NCBI RefSeq assembly: GCF_007680605.1
Contig: NZ_VEIO01000015.1
Coordinates: 1 to 49,985, forward strand
Reading direction: 5' to 3'
Origin: Paenibacillus xylanexedens
Lineage (GTDB): Bacteria > Bacillota > Bacilli > Paenibacillales > Paenibacillaceae
Length of the DNA: 49,985 nt
Positions 8,065-15,901 of this stretch are shown one piece after another (positions within the stretch are counted from its first letter, which is position 1; each line of letters begins with the position of its first letter). The notes under the pieces were generated by a model. It saw only the letters and a list, made by a program, of their open reading frames with translations, was not told the DNA's origin and did not search any database. The translations under genes and the position numbers were made by a program.

Positions 8065-9318
8065 CTATTCGGTTTCCCGCCACACGTCTGCACCAAGCAA
8101 ACGTAGGTTGGTCACCAAATGATCGTAACCACGATCAATAAACTCAACCCCCGTCACCTCAGTAACTCCTTCACTGACGGTAAGCCCTGCTATGACAAGT
8201 GCCGCACCAGCACGAAGATCCGACGCTTTGACTTTAGCCGCATTCAGTGCACTGCCTTCAATAATGGCTGATCGGCCTTCTACACGAATTTTGGCACCCA
8301 TACGAACCAGCTCAGGCACATGTTTGAAGCGATTGCTGTATACAAAGTCGCTCAGTACACTTACGCCGTTCGCTTGTGTTAATACACTGGTCATCGGGGA
8401 CTGCAGGTCAGTCGGGAACCCTGGATATACCAGTGCCTTTACATCAACATGACTGTACTGCGGACGTCCAATAACCCGAATACTTTCGTCCAGCTCCTCG
8501 ATACCTACTCCCATCTCCAGCAACTTGGCTGTTAAAGCCTCCAGATGTTTGGGAATAACATTATCAATGAGCACGTCTCCGCGCGTGGCCGCCGCAGCGA
8601 TCATGTACGTACCCGCTTGAATCCGATCCGGAATAATGGAGTGACGGCAACCCTTAAGCTCCGAGACCCCTTCGATTCGAATCGTTTCTGTACCGGCACC
8701 TTTGATGCTGGCACCCATGGAATTCAAAAGTGTTGCTACATCTATAATCTCAGGCTCTTTAGCCGCATTTTCAATAATTGTAGAGCCTTTGGCACGAGTG
8801 GCCGCCAGCATAATGTTGATGGTTGCACCAACACTGCTTACATCAAGATATATTTTAGCTCCGCGTAGCTCTTTGGCATACAAATGGATAGAGCCATGTT
8901 CGTTCGTTACGGTTGCGCCAAGCGCTTCAAACCCTTTGATATGTTGATCAATTGGACGAGGTTCAAAATTACAACCTCCAGGCAAACCTATTGTTGCTTC
9001 TTTAAAACGTCCAAGCAGTGCTCCCATCATATAATACGACGCACGAAGCTTCTTCACAGGACCGTTTGGCATCGGAATGGATTTAATATCAGAAGGGTCG
9101 ATTTTCATCTGACTGCCTTCCCAAGTCACACGCGCTCCAAGTTCCTCCAAAATTTCTGCATATACGGCCACGTCACTGAGTAATGGCAAGTTATCCAACA
9201 CGACCTCTGACTCGGCAAGCAATGCTGCAGGAATAAGCGCAATGGCGCTGTTTTTGGCACCGCTTATAGTTACAGTTCCCTGTAACGGACGTCCGCCACT
9301 AATCATTAATTTTTCCAT
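8065..9318 (-). CDS. murA: UDP-N-acetylglucosamine 1-carboxyvinyltransferase
   Basis: MurA (417 aa) transfers enolpyruvate from PEP to UDP-GlcNAc, the first committed step of peptidoglycan synthesis. Visible are SGAKNSA with the conserved K22-N23, and the catalytic cysteine C116 in GGCNFEPRPIDQH, so the enzyme should be fosfomycin-sensitive. The neighbourhood (rho, fba, spo0F) matches the second B. subtilis copy, murAB/murZ. The ATG at 9318 is chosen over an upstream in-frame start because it aligns with family N-termini (MEKLMISGG); AGGGGG lies 12 bases before it. Confidence 0.93.
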   Translation of the reverse strand: MEKLMISGGRPLQGTVTISGAKNSAIALIPAALLAESEVVLDNLPLLSDVAVYAEILEELGARVTWEGSQMKIDPSDIKSIPMPNGPVKKLRASYYMMGALLGRFKEATIGLPGGCNFEPRPIDQHIKGFEALGATVTNEHGSIHLYAKELRGAKIYLDVSSVGATINIMLAATRAKGSTIIENAAKEPEIIDVATLLNSMGASIKGAGTETIRIEGVSELKGCRHSIIPDRIQAGTYMIAAAATRGDVLIDNVIPKHLEALTAKLLEMGVGIEELDESIRVIGRPQYSHVDVKALVYPGFPTDLQSPMTSVLTQANGVSVLSDFVYSNRFKHVPELVRMGAKIRVEGRSAIIEGSALNAAKVKASDLRAGAALVIAGLTVSEGVTEVTGVEFIDRGYDHLVTNLRLLGADVWRETE

Positions 9319-9402
9319 AAAGCTTAATGTCCCCCTACGTGTTTTGCAGCCGATGAACGGCAATACGTGCTGATGGCTAACGATGTAGAAATAAGGTGTG
9401 AA

Positions 9403-9440
9403 AATGGAAAGACACCGGCTAGGCGGTGTTCTTCCATTTC
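9403..9440 (-). terminator. Terminator after fba
   Basis: On the minus strand GGAA-GA-ACACCG and CGGTGT-C-TTTCC pair, followed by ATTTTC. The whole segment is bounded by AATGGAA / TTCCATT. Confidence 0.65.
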
Positions 9441-9465
9441 ACAGTATGGAACTTTTAAAGATCAA

Positions 9466-10320
9466 TTACGCTTTGTTGTTGGAACCAAACTCACGGATTT
9501 TACCTTTAACAGTTTCTTTGATTGCATCACGGCCTGGTACGATGAACGTACGTGGATCGTAAGCGTTTGGTTTTGCTGCAAGTACTTCACGAACTGCTTT
9601 TGTGAACGAGATTTGGTTCTCTGTGTTCACGTTGATTTTGGAAGTACCCAAAGAGATTGCTTTATCGATATCGTGCTTAGGAATACCTGTACCACCGTGC
9701 AATACGAGCGGAACTTGTACCGCGTCACGAACTTCTTCCATTTCTTTGAAGCCGAGGTTTGGCTCGCCTTGGTAAGGACCGTGAACGGAACCCAGAGCTG
9801 GTGCCAAAGTATCGATACCTGTTTCTTTAACGATGCGGATACATTCGTTCAGGTCAGCGTATTGAATACCACCGATAACGTCGTCTTCTTGTCCGCCCAC
9901 AGTACCAACTTCAGCTTCTACAGAAACGCCTTTAGCGTGTGCATATTCAACCACTTTTTTAGTCATTTCGATGTTCTCATCGATTGGGTGATGGGAACCG
10001 TCGATCATAACGGATGTAAAGCCAGCATCGATTGCTTCTTTACATTTGTCGAAGCTTGAACCGTGATCCAGGTGGATTGCAACTGGTACGGAAATTTTCA
10101 TGTCAATCAAGAGTCCTTCTACCATTTTAACTACAGTAGTAAAGCCGCCCATGTGACGTGCTGCACCTTCGGATACGCCCAGAATTACTGGGGATTTCTC
10201 TTCTTCAGCGGCAGCAAGAATCGCTTGAGTCCACTCAAGGTTGTTGATGTTGTATTGACCAACTGCGTATTTTCCTTCAAGTGCTTTGTTCAACATGTCT
10301 GTCATAGATACTAATGGCAT
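9466..10320 (-). CDS. fba: Class II fructose-1,6-bisphosphate aldolase
   Basis: A 284-residue zinc-dependent aldolase that cleaves fructose-1,6-bisphosphate to dihydroxyacetone phosphate and glyceraldehyde-3-phosphate. The metal and catalytic motif HLDH is at residues 83-86, followed by the zinc-ligand-bearing EAEVGTVGG and ALGSVHG and the phosphate-binding HGGTGIP and INVNTEN segments. Length and sequence match FbaA of Bacillus. GAGGATT precedes the ATG. It is flanked by spo0F as in B. subtilis, but the transaldolase gene usually on its other side is missing. Confidence 0.96.
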   Translation of the reverse strand: MPLVSMTDMLNKALEGKYAVGQYNINNLEWTQAILAAAEEEKSPVILGVSEGAARHMGGFTTVVKMVEGLLIDMKISVPVAIHLDHGSSFDKCKEAIDAGFTSVMIDGSHHPIDENIEMTKKVVEYAHAKGVSVEAEVGTVGGQEDDVIGGIQYADLNECIRIVKETGIDTLAPALGSVHGPYQGEPNLGFKEMEEVRDAVQVPLVLHGGTGIPKHDIDKAISLGTSKINVNTENQISFTKAVREVLAAKPNAYDPRTFIVPGRDAIKETVKGKIREFGSNNKA

Positions 10321-10385
10321 GGTTTCAATCCTCCTAGGGGTTTGGGTTGTGTCTATGGTTTTTAGCCGAAATCACATACGGGCTT

Positions 10386-10394
10386 ATTATACCA
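10386..10394 (-). promoter_or_regulatory. fba promoter (extended -10)
   Basis: The minus strand reads TGGTATAAT, a perfect extended -10 element about 65 bases upstream of fba; no good -35 is seen at normal spacing. Confidence 0.55.
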
Positions 10395-10429
10395 CATCCC
10401 ATGTCAAATACTAAACAAGCTTTTGCAAA

Positions 10430-10456
10430 AATGCTGTGCTTTGCAGCACAGCTTTC
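10430..10456 (-). terminator. Terminator after the 24-codon ORF
   Basis: On the minus strand GCTGTGCT / AGCACAGC pair around GCAA and are followed by ATTTTTG. It begins directly after the stop of the small frame at 10455-10529. Confidence 0.8.
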
Positions 10457-10529
10457 ACAGACACGGCATGATGACGTTACCATTTCCAATATTCCCTACA
10501 ATAACAGGTGAAATACCCCATTTTCTCAT
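10455..10529 (-). CDS. Candidate 24-residue small protein
   Basis: A short frame, MRKWGISPVIVGNIGNGNV followed by IMPCL, with AGGAG nine bases before its ATG and its own terminator starting at the stop codon. It lies just downstream of the spo0F terminator, so expression would need readthrough or a promoter inside spo0F. The sequence is Gly/Ile/Val-rich with one Cys and is not obviously a leader peptide. I do not recognise it; the arrangement is the only evidence that it is a gene. Confidence 0.4.
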   Translation of the reverse strand: MRKWGISPVIVGNIGNGNVIMPCL

Positions 10530-10555
10530 GATTACATGCTCCTGGTAGTTGACGC

Positions 10556-10582
10556 AAAAAAATCCTGTATCGACAGGATTTA
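10556..10582 (-). terminator. Terminator after spo0F
   Basis: On the minus strand AATCCTGT / ACAGGATT pair across a short loop, followed by TTTTTTG. The stem overlaps the spo0F stop codon. Confidence 0.85.
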
Positions 10583-10966
10583 GCTGCATTTGTTCGCAGC
10601 GCCATTGCGAAGTTGCATATTGACGGCCACGCGCATCTCATCGATATCAAACGGTTTCGTAAAATGCATGAGTGCACCAAGATCGGTAGCTTCCTTGATC
10701 ATGTCAAGTTCTCCATACGCCGTCATCATAATAACCTTGATATCAGGGTCAATCTCCTTGATATGCTTCAGTATTTCAAGCCCGTCCATCCCCGGAATTT
10801 TCATATCCAGCAAAACCAGGTCCGGCTTGTCCTTATTGACGATTTCGAGCGCAATCTTGCCGTTCGCCGCCTGAAATGTGTTATACCCTTCGCTGCTGAA
10901 CACTTCCATCAGTAGAATACGAATACCGTTTTGGTCATCGACAATCAGAACTTTTTTCTCTTCCAC
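10580..10966 (-). CDS. spo0F: Sporulation phosphorelay response regulator Spo0F
   Basis: A 128-residue single-domain response regulator that takes phosphate from sporulation kinases and passes it to Spo0B, feeding Spo0A. The acid pocket D10-D11, phosphorylation site D54, T82 and K104 sit at the same positions as in B. subtilis Spo0F, and LVLLDMKIPGMDG and MTAYGELDMI are almost identical. GGAGG lies upstream of the ATG. It sits between pyrG and fba, and its upstream region carries a SigH-like promoter and a Spo0A-box-like site. An orphan sporulation-type kinase is encoded at 36-38 kb. Confidence 0.96.
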   Translation of the reverse strand: MEEKKVLIVDDQNGIRILLMEVFSSEGYNTFQAANGKIALEIVNKDKPDLVLLDMKIPGMDGLEILKHIKEIDPDIKVIMMTAYGELDMIKEATDLGALMHFTKPFDIDEMRVAVNMQLRNGAANKCS

Positions 10967-11039
10967 GCTGTAACCTCCTAGAATTAGGAAAGCATATACA
11001 CATTACATCTGGATAACTATCCCATAGTCGTCATGATAA

Positions 11040-11068
11040 GTATTCTACCTCTTCCAGTAAAATCCTTC
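11040..11068 (-). promoter_or_regulatory. SigH-type promoter of spo0F
   Basis: On the minus strand GAAGGATTT (11060-11068), 11 bases, then GTAGAATAC (11040-11048) fits the SigH consensus RnAGGAWWW-N11/12-RnnGAATWW with one mismatch. The start would be about 65 bases before spo0F. B. subtilis spo0F also has a SigH promoter. Confidence 0.65.
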
Positions 11069-11113
11069 TACTATCTCAAACCTCTTCCACATAAATCCTT
11101 TAATTATCTCAAA
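11048..11113. repeat. Tandem 33-base repeat in the spo0F promoter region
   Basis: Two adjacent 33-base units (11048-11080 and 11081-11113) match at 27 positions. Each contains the AGGATTT -35 core on the minus strand, but only the promoter-proximal copy has a matching -10 element. Confidence 0.8.
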
Positions 11114-11114
11114 T

Positions 11115-11121
11115 TGACGAA
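11115..11121 (+). promoter_or_regulatory. Possible Spo0A box upstream of spo0F
   Basis: TGACGAA matches the 0A-box core TGNCGAA and lies about 50 bases upstream of the SigH-like -35. A one-mismatch copy (TGACGAC) lies near 11028-11034 on the minus strand. Assignment rests on position and this short match. Confidence 0.4.
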
Positions 11122-11146
11122 GGGTAATTCAATCTACATCTTTACT

Positions 11147-11195
11147 AAAAAGAAAAGGATGCTTCCGCGCTATAACAGCAACCGGAAACATCCTT
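11147..11195 (-). terminator. Terminator after pyrG
   Basis: On the minus strand AAGGATG-TTTCCG and CGGAAG-CATCCTT pair, followed by TTCTTTTT. Confidence 0.88.
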
Positions 11196-11226
11196 GTAAT
11201 ACTCGGTATTTCAATGATTAAATTTA

Positions 11227-12831
11227 TTATTTCACCGCGTTCTCCAGAGAAGCTTTCACAAACTCACGGAACAATGGCTGCGGACGGTTCGGACGGGAAG
11301 TGAATTCCGGGTGGAACTGCACTGCCAGGAACCAAGGGTGTCCAGGAAGCTCCACAATCTCAACCAGGCGTCCATCCGGTGATGTGCCGGAAATAACAAG
11401 ACCCGCTTTTTCAATCGCTTCACGGTATTCATTGTTGAACTCATACCGGTGACGGTGTCTTTCATATACCAATTCATCATCGTAACAAGACATCGCCAAA
11501 GAACCTTCCTGCAGCTTACAAGGGTACAAACCAAGACGCATCGTGCCACCCAGATTTTCGATATCTTTTTGCTCAGGCAACAGATCGATTACCGGGAACT
11601 CGGTAGCCGGGTTAATCTCCGAACTGTTGGCACCGCTCAACCCAACGATGGAGCGTGCATATTCAATGACAGAAACCTGCATGCCAAGGCAAATTCCGAA
11701 GAACGGAATGTTTTTCTCACGTGCATAACGGATTGCCGATACTTTGCCTTCGATACCGCGATCACCGAAACCGCCAGGAACAAGGATGCCACCGACACCA
11801 TGCAACATGTCGCCTACATTCTCATCGGTAATATCTTCAGAAGGAACCCAGCGGATCTTCACGTCCGCATTGGATGCAAACCCTGCATGTGACAAGGACT
11901 CTACAACACTTAGATAAGCATCATGCAACGCTACATATTTACCGACGATCGCAATCTCGACCGTACGCTCCAGCTTGCTGATCCGGTTCACCAGGCCTTC
12001 CCACTCGCTCATATCCGGTGCAGGAGTAGTCAGCTTCAGATGGTTAACCACGATCTCATCCAGACCTTCTTCACGAAGGTTCAGTGGTACTTCATACAAC
12101 GTGCTCGCATCACGGCATTCAACTACCGCATTCTCGTCAATATCACAGAAAAGCGCGATTTTGGCTTTCATGTCCTTGGACAGCTCATATTCCGTACGGC
12201 AAACGATAACGTTTGGTTGGATACCGATGCTGCGCAATTCCTTCACACTGTGTTGTGTCGGTTTTGTTTTGACTTCACCCGCTGCTTTGATATACGGAAT
12301 CAGTGTAACGTGAATGTACATCACGTTGTCACGACCTACATCACTCTTGATCTGACGAATCGCTTCCAGGAACGGCAAACTCTCGATGTCACCCACGGTT
12401 CCACCAATCTCGGTAATAACAACATCCGAACCCGCTTCACGTCCAGCGCGGAATACACGCTCTTTAATCTCGTTGGTGATATGTGGAATAACTTGAACTG
12501 TACCGCCCAGATACTCTCCGCGACGCTCTTTGCTGATTACGGAAGAGTACACTTTACCTGTCGTGACATTGCTGTTTTTGGAAAGATTGATGTCGATAAA
12601 ACGTTCGTAGTGGCCAAGGTCCAGATCCGTCTCTGCGCCATCATCCGTTACGAATACCTCACCATGTTGATAAGGACTCATGGTTCCCGGGTCAATATTG
12701 ATGTATGGATCGAATTTCTGGATTGTTACTTTGAGTCCTCTGTTCTTCAGCAATCTGCCCAGCGAGGCTGCTGTAATCCCTTTGCCCAGGGAGGACACAA
12801 CTCCGCCCGTCACGAAAATATACTTTGTCAC
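11227..12831 (-). CDS. pyrG: CTP synthase
   Basis: PyrG (534 aa) makes CTP from UTP with glutamine as nitrogen donor. The N-terminal synthase domain begins TKYIFVTGGVVSSLGKG with its P-loop, and the C-terminal class I glutamine amidotransferase domain has the nucleophile segment FFGICLGMQ and the FHPEF of the catalytic His-Glu. The true start is GTG at 12831 with AGGAGG nine bases upstream, which gives the family length and N-terminus; a longer frame upstream is not coding. It lies between rpoE and spo0F as in B. subtilis. The leader contains terminator-like hairpins. Confidence 0.97.
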   Translation of the reverse strand: MTKYIFVTGGVVSSLGKGITAASLGRLLKNRGLKVTIQKFDPYINIDPGTMSPYQHGEVFVTDDGAETDLDLGHYERFIDINLSKNSNVTTGKVYSSVISKERRGEYLGGTVQVIPHITNEIKERVFRAGREAGSDVVITEIGGTVGDIESLPFLEAIRQIKSDVGRDNVMYIHVTLIPYIKAAGEVKTKPTQHSVKELRSIGIQPNVIVCRTEYELSKDMKAKIALFCDIDENAVVECRDASTLYEVPLNLREEGLDEIVVNHLKLTTPAPDMSEWEGLVNRISKLERTVEIAIVGKYVALHDAYLSVVESLSHAGFASNADVKIRWVPSEDITDENVGDMLHGVGGILVPGGFGDRGIEGKVSAIRYAREKNIPFFGICLGMQVSVIEYARSIVGLSGANSSEINPATEFPVIDLLPEQKDIENLGGTMRLGLYPCKLQEGSLAMSCYDDELVYERHRHRYEFNNEYREAIEKAGLVISGTSPDGRLVEIVELPGHPWFLAVQFHPEFTSRPNRPQPLFREFVKASLENAVK

Positions 12832-12913
12832 TGTTATTACCCTCCTAATATAAGTACAGAAATTCAGGCGATATATGGTGTTATCGTAACCCGTTTCCCA
12901 GGTAATCATCGTT

Positions 12914-12959
12914 AAAAAGAGCAATGGAAGAAATTAACTGCATCTACCAACTGCTCTTT
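12914..12959 (-). promoter_or_regulatory. Possible pyrG leader attenuator
   Basis: On the minus strand AAAGAGCA and TGCTCTTT pair across a 28-base loop, followed by TTT and AACG, about 80 bases before pyrG. B. subtilis pyrG is controlled by a leader terminator sensitive to CTP. Here the 5' arm is purine-rich, unlike the pyrimidine-rich arm of the B. subtilis system, so the same mechanism cannot be assumed. Confidence 0.45.
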
Positions 12960-13088
12960 CCAGCGAAGACGGCTTTAACTAACACATCATTCCTGGCTAA
13001 AATAATGCAAACTTTCCGGGAGCCTTCATCCACGCTTGTCCCCGCTACAAACCTCGTCGGCAGTTCCATTTTCTTTGTTTGAACATAC

Positions 13089-13116
13089 AAAAAACAGGCC
13101 GAAAAGGTTTGGCCGG
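13089..13116 (-). terminator. Second hairpin with T run between rpoE and pyrG
   Basis: On the minus strand GGCC-AAA and TTT-C-GGCC pair, followed by TGTTTTTTG. It is either a backup terminator for rpoE or part of the pyrG leader. Confidence 0.5.
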
Positions 13117-13165
13117 AAGCAGTCGGAAAAGTAATCGTTTGGCATCATTCTGCCTCTAAAAATAC

Positions 13166-13200
13166 AAAAAGAAAGTACTCCCGCAGGACGGGGCACTTTC
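13166..13200 (-). terminator. Terminator after rpoE
   Basis: On the minus strand GAAAGTGCCCCG and CGGGAGTACTTTC pair with few mismatches, followed by TTTTTG. Confidence 0.8.
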
Positions 13201-13325
13201 TCTAAAAAAACATAAATATATTGTCGCTCATTCATAAGCCCATGCAATAGTTTACCCGTTACCCCGTCTGCTGTCAAGGCTGACTATCGGGGAAAAAACG
13301 GGCATTTTTTCGTCAGCAAAAAGGA

Positions 13326-13898
13326 TTACCGATTATCGGAATCGTCGTCAAATTCATCCTCGTCTTCGGACTCTTCATCGTCTTCTTCGAGGTCTTCGTC
13401 TTCCAAATCGTCATCTTCAACCAGTACTTCTTCTTCACCGTCGTCTTCATCGAAGATGTCATCATCGTCGTCATCATCGTCATCATCTTCGTCTTGATCA
13501 TCATCTGTGCTGTCGAAGTCTTCGTCACTGTTGTAGCTGTCGTCCTCTTCACCGAAGTCTTCATCTTCCAGATCATCATCTTCATCGTTGATGATACGCG
13601 GACGCTTCGCACCCGTCATGGAATCTTCTGTTCCAGCAACCGGATACCAGCGTTTCAATCCCCAAAGACTCGTACCGACGCAAGCAAACCGGCCATCGAT
13701 ATTAATTTCGGTATACAGCTGGGCGATATACTCGTTGATCTCTTCATCTGTCATTCCGCGCTGTTTCGCTACCTCATTCATCAGATCCCGGTAGTAATAC
13801 GGCGTGTTTGCCGCTTTCAGCACCATAAAGGCCAGATCCACCAAAGGGATCTCTCTTACCTTTTCTTTATCAATTTTCAAATTGAGCGAGGTACTCAC
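13326..13898 (-). CDS. rpoE: RNA polymerase delta subunit
   Basis: RpoE (190 aa) is the delta subunit of Gram-positive RNA polymerase, which speeds recycling and sharpens promoter choice. The first 90 residues form the folded HARE-HTH-type domain ending in INIDGRFACVGTSLWGLKRW. The last 75 or so are almost entirely Asp/Glu, including a run of ten aspartates. The second in-frame GTG (13898) is preferred because the first (13907) overlaps the ribosome site. The GAT/GAC-rich tail is prone to slippage. It sits next to pyrG as in B. subtilis. Confidence 0.93.
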   Translation of the reverse strand: MSTSLNLKIDKEKVREIPLVDLAFMVLKAANTPYYYRDLMNEVAKQRGMTDEEINEYIAQLYTEINIDGRFACVGTSLWGLKRWYPVAGTEDSMTGAKRPRIINDEDDDLEDEDFGEEDDSYNSDEDFDSTDDDQDEDDDDDDDDDDIFDEDDGEEEVLVEDDDLEDEDLEEDDEESEDEDEFDDDSDNR

Positions 13899-14267
13899 TG
13901 AAGACACTTCCTCTCACACATAATTCGCTTTATATCCCCTGCAAACTGGATCGTTACGTATAACATATCCATTAACAAACCTAAGTAAAACCTATTTAGC
14001 GTTAAAAAGCAAGTTTTTATGTAAGCATGTCCCATATTTACACATCCGTCCTTTGATCCATATCGCAATCTGCTCATCTTGATCGACAGAATGATAAGGA
14101 AGCAATGAATAACATGTACGCTATCACTATGAACAAAAGCCCAAATCATATGTAAAAGACGGAGTCCCCTCCGCCTTCTGACTGTATACCCTCGTAGGAT
14201 TGCTCCTCACCAGGTTCCCCGCAAGAGCCCTCTAGCCCTCCATCCATCATATGTACCTGCGCCCGTT
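13899..14267. other. Divergent intergenic region between rpoE and the S8 peptidase
   Basis: No gene is supported. The rpoE promoter should lie here but no clear SigA match stands out. A hairpin GGCGGAG / CTCCGTC followed by TTTT on the minus strand (about 14158-14180) resembles a terminator with no gene assigned to it. Confidence 0.5.
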
Positions 14268-14296
14268 TTGACACGGAGAGAATGTGTTTTTATAAA
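14268..14296 (+). promoter_or_regulatory. Promoter of the S8 peptidase
   Basis: TTGACA (14268-14273), 17 bases, TATAAA (14291-14296): close to the SigA consensus. The transcript would begin near 14303. Confidence 0.8.
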
Positions 14297-14322
14297 AAAA
14301 GGGCAAGTTCCCCATGCGCCGG

Positions 14323-14364
14323 GATGAGCGCATTCATAGAATACCTCAGCATGTTCATCCCGAA
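14323..14364 (+). promoter_or_regulatory. Leader hairpin touching the S8 peptidase ribosome site
   Basis: CGGGATGA and TCATCCCG form an 8-base perfect stem in the leader. The 3' arm ends immediately before AAGGGGG, the ribosome-binding site, so the structure could affect translation. Confidence 0.45.
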
Positions 14365-14378
14365 GGGGGCAGCCCATA

Positions 14379-15533
14379 ATGGACTATACCGGTTTATTGC
14401 ATCAGTTGATTGACGGAATGAGATGCCCCGAGCCTGAACACGGGGGACGTTATCTGATTCGATTCGCCAAACCGCAGCAGTACGAGGCCTGTCTCGTTGA
14501 ATTATCCCGAATGCGCAATGAATTCACCGATCTGGGAGGCGTCCGAACCTCAAGGCTTGCCAGAACTCTCATCGCTCCTGTCCAGAGCCCGGATGTGTTA
14601 TATCGATACGGGGATGACATTACGTTAGAGGAAGACACTCCTGTCTCGCTGCATTCTACTGCACTCCACAACAAACCCAGCACGCCTCAAGGCATACCTT
14701 GGGGTGTGAAACAGATTCGAGCCCCTAAAGTATGGTCTGTTTCGACAGGACACCGGATCAAAATTGGTGTTATTGATACAGGAGCAGATTACCACCATCC
14801 TGATCTACGATACTCTCTTGCCCGTGGCATTAATCTGTTGAACCGAAGCTTGCTTCCCCATGATGACAACGGTCACGGTACCCATATTGCAGGAACCATT
14901 GCCGCAGCCAACAGTACCGAAGGCATGATCGGCGTTGCCCCGCGTTCAATAATCTACCCTGTCAAAGCCTTCGATCACAACGGCTCTGCTTATGTCTCGG
15001 ACATCGTACTCGGTATCGACTGGTGTGTACGCAACAAGGTGGATATTATCAATATGAGTTTTGGTATGAAAACACGGAGTAAATCTTTGCTTGATGTGGT
15101 CAACCGTGCGTATCATGCAGGAATCGTCATTGTGGCTTCGTCAGGAAATGACGGTAAACGCCGCAGTATCGATTATCCCGCTCGATATCCGCAAACCATC
15201 TCGGTTGGTGCTACCGACAAAAACAGACGTATTGCTTCGTTCAGCAATCGCGGTGCTTATGTGGATGTCTATGCCCCCGGAGACAAGATTGTGTCTTCCT
15301 GGGTGCAGGGCAAGCACCATGAGATGAGTGGAACATCCATGGCAACCTCCCATGTGAGCGGCGCGATCGCGCTGCTGCTCGCCAAACATCCCGGCTTGTC
15401 TCCAGCCGAGATCAAGACGCTTGTGAAGCGCGCGACGGTTCCCCTGCGCGCCCGCAAAAGCACCACCGCGAAGAGTAAAATCCGCGGTGGCGAGCTAGAC
15501 GCCCTCAAGCTGATGCAAGAGGGCGGGGGGTGA
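14379..15533 (+). CDS. S8 family subtilisin-like serine peptidase
   Basis: A 384-residue subtilase. The catalytic triad is D133 (IGVIDTGAD), H166 (NGHGTHIAG) and S320 (SGTSMATSHVSG), with oxyanion N257 in SSGNDG. No signal peptide is seen; about 105 residues precede the catalytic domain and may serve as an inhibitory propeptide or a separate domain. It could be an intracellular or non-classically exported protease. AAGGGGG lies nine bases before the ATG. It is inserted, on the opposite strand, between rpoE and argS, which are close neighbours in B. subtilis. Its 3' end and the downstream region are unusually GC-rich and full of inverted repeats. Confidence 0.92.
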   Translation: MDYTGLLHQLIDGMRCPEPEHGGRYLIRFAKPQQYEACLVELSRMRNEFTDLGGVRTSRLARTLIAPVQSPDVLYRYGDDITLEEDTPVSLHSTALHNKPSTPQGIPWGVKQIRAPKVWSVSTGHRIKIGVIDTGADYHHPDLRYSLARGINLLNRSLLPHDDNGHGTHIAGTIAAANSTEGMIGVAPRSIIYPVKAFDHNGSAYVSDIVLGIDWCVRNKVDIINMSFGMKTRSKSLLDVVNRAYHAGIVIVASSGNDGKRRSIDYPARYPQTISVGATDKNRRIASFSNRGAYVDVYAPGDKIVSSWVQGKHHEMSGTSMATSHVSGAIALLLAKHPGLSPAEIKTLVKRATVPLRARKSTTAKSKIRGGELDALKLMQEGGG

Positions 15534-15899
15534 CCTGGCGGCGCATGCTGTAAGCCGCCAGCACCTGTGCTGCGCAGCAACGGATGCCGGCCACTGCCGG
15601 GCACGCCTTGCGCGGCAGGCAAGAGCGAGAGCAGGCACAACCGAGCCTGCTCTTGAAGCAGTGCCCTGCGGCTGTGCCGATAGCAGGGCACTGCCGGGTG
15701 CCCGCGGCAGGCGGCAAGCCTGCGCCCTTGCGGGTACTGGCGAGCATCGCCAGTACCCGCAAGGGCCAGGTGCTGGCCACCGCCAGCCACGGGCACAAAA
15801 AAGTCTCCATGCCCGCGCGCATAAGCAACTGCTCGCGCGAGGCATGGAGACTTCGCCTTCGGCTAAGCGGCAGGATGCTGCCCGCCACTTGGCCGAAGG
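15463..15899. repeat. GC-rich cluster of inverted repeats between the S8 peptidase and argS
   Basis: Eight hairpins follow one another: 15463-15490 (8 bp, inside the peptidase gene), 15535-15561 (8 bp), 15628-15653 (8 bp), 15658-15694 (12 bp), 15724-15766 (20 bp perfect stem with loop GCA), 15772-15787 (6 bp), 15801-15853 (13+6 bp, the argS terminator) and 15856-15899 (8 bp outer stem). The three 60-base lines 15601-15780 are about 71 percent G+C by hand count, clearly above the neighbours. No protein is supported. Confidence 0.85.
15797..15853 (-). terminator. Terminator after argS
   Basis: On the minus strand a 13-base stem (AAGTCTCCATGCC / GGCATGGAGACTT) continued by CGCGCG pairing is followed by six T. 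It is exceptionally stable and part of the hairpin cluster. Confidence 0.85.
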
Positions 15900-15901
15900 G
15901 A

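Larger units (their letters stand above)
12832..13325. other. Intergenic region between rpoE and pyrG
   Basis: About 490 bases without a convincing gene. It holds the rpoE terminator (13166-13200), a second terminator-like hairpin (13089-13116) and a hairpin close to pyrG (12914-12959). An 83-codon minus-strand frame here runs through these hairpins and is not believed. Confidence 0.7.

Noticed and set aside
9367..10059. Open frame of 230 codons on the plus strand
   Set aside because: It is antisense to fba and crosses the fba terminator.
11923..12915. Open frame of 330 codons on the plus strand
   Set aside because: Antisense shadow of pyrG.
13026..13277. Open frame of 83 codons on the minus strand between rpoE and pyrG
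   Set aside because: It contains two terminator hairpins and has no ribosome site or recognisable composition.
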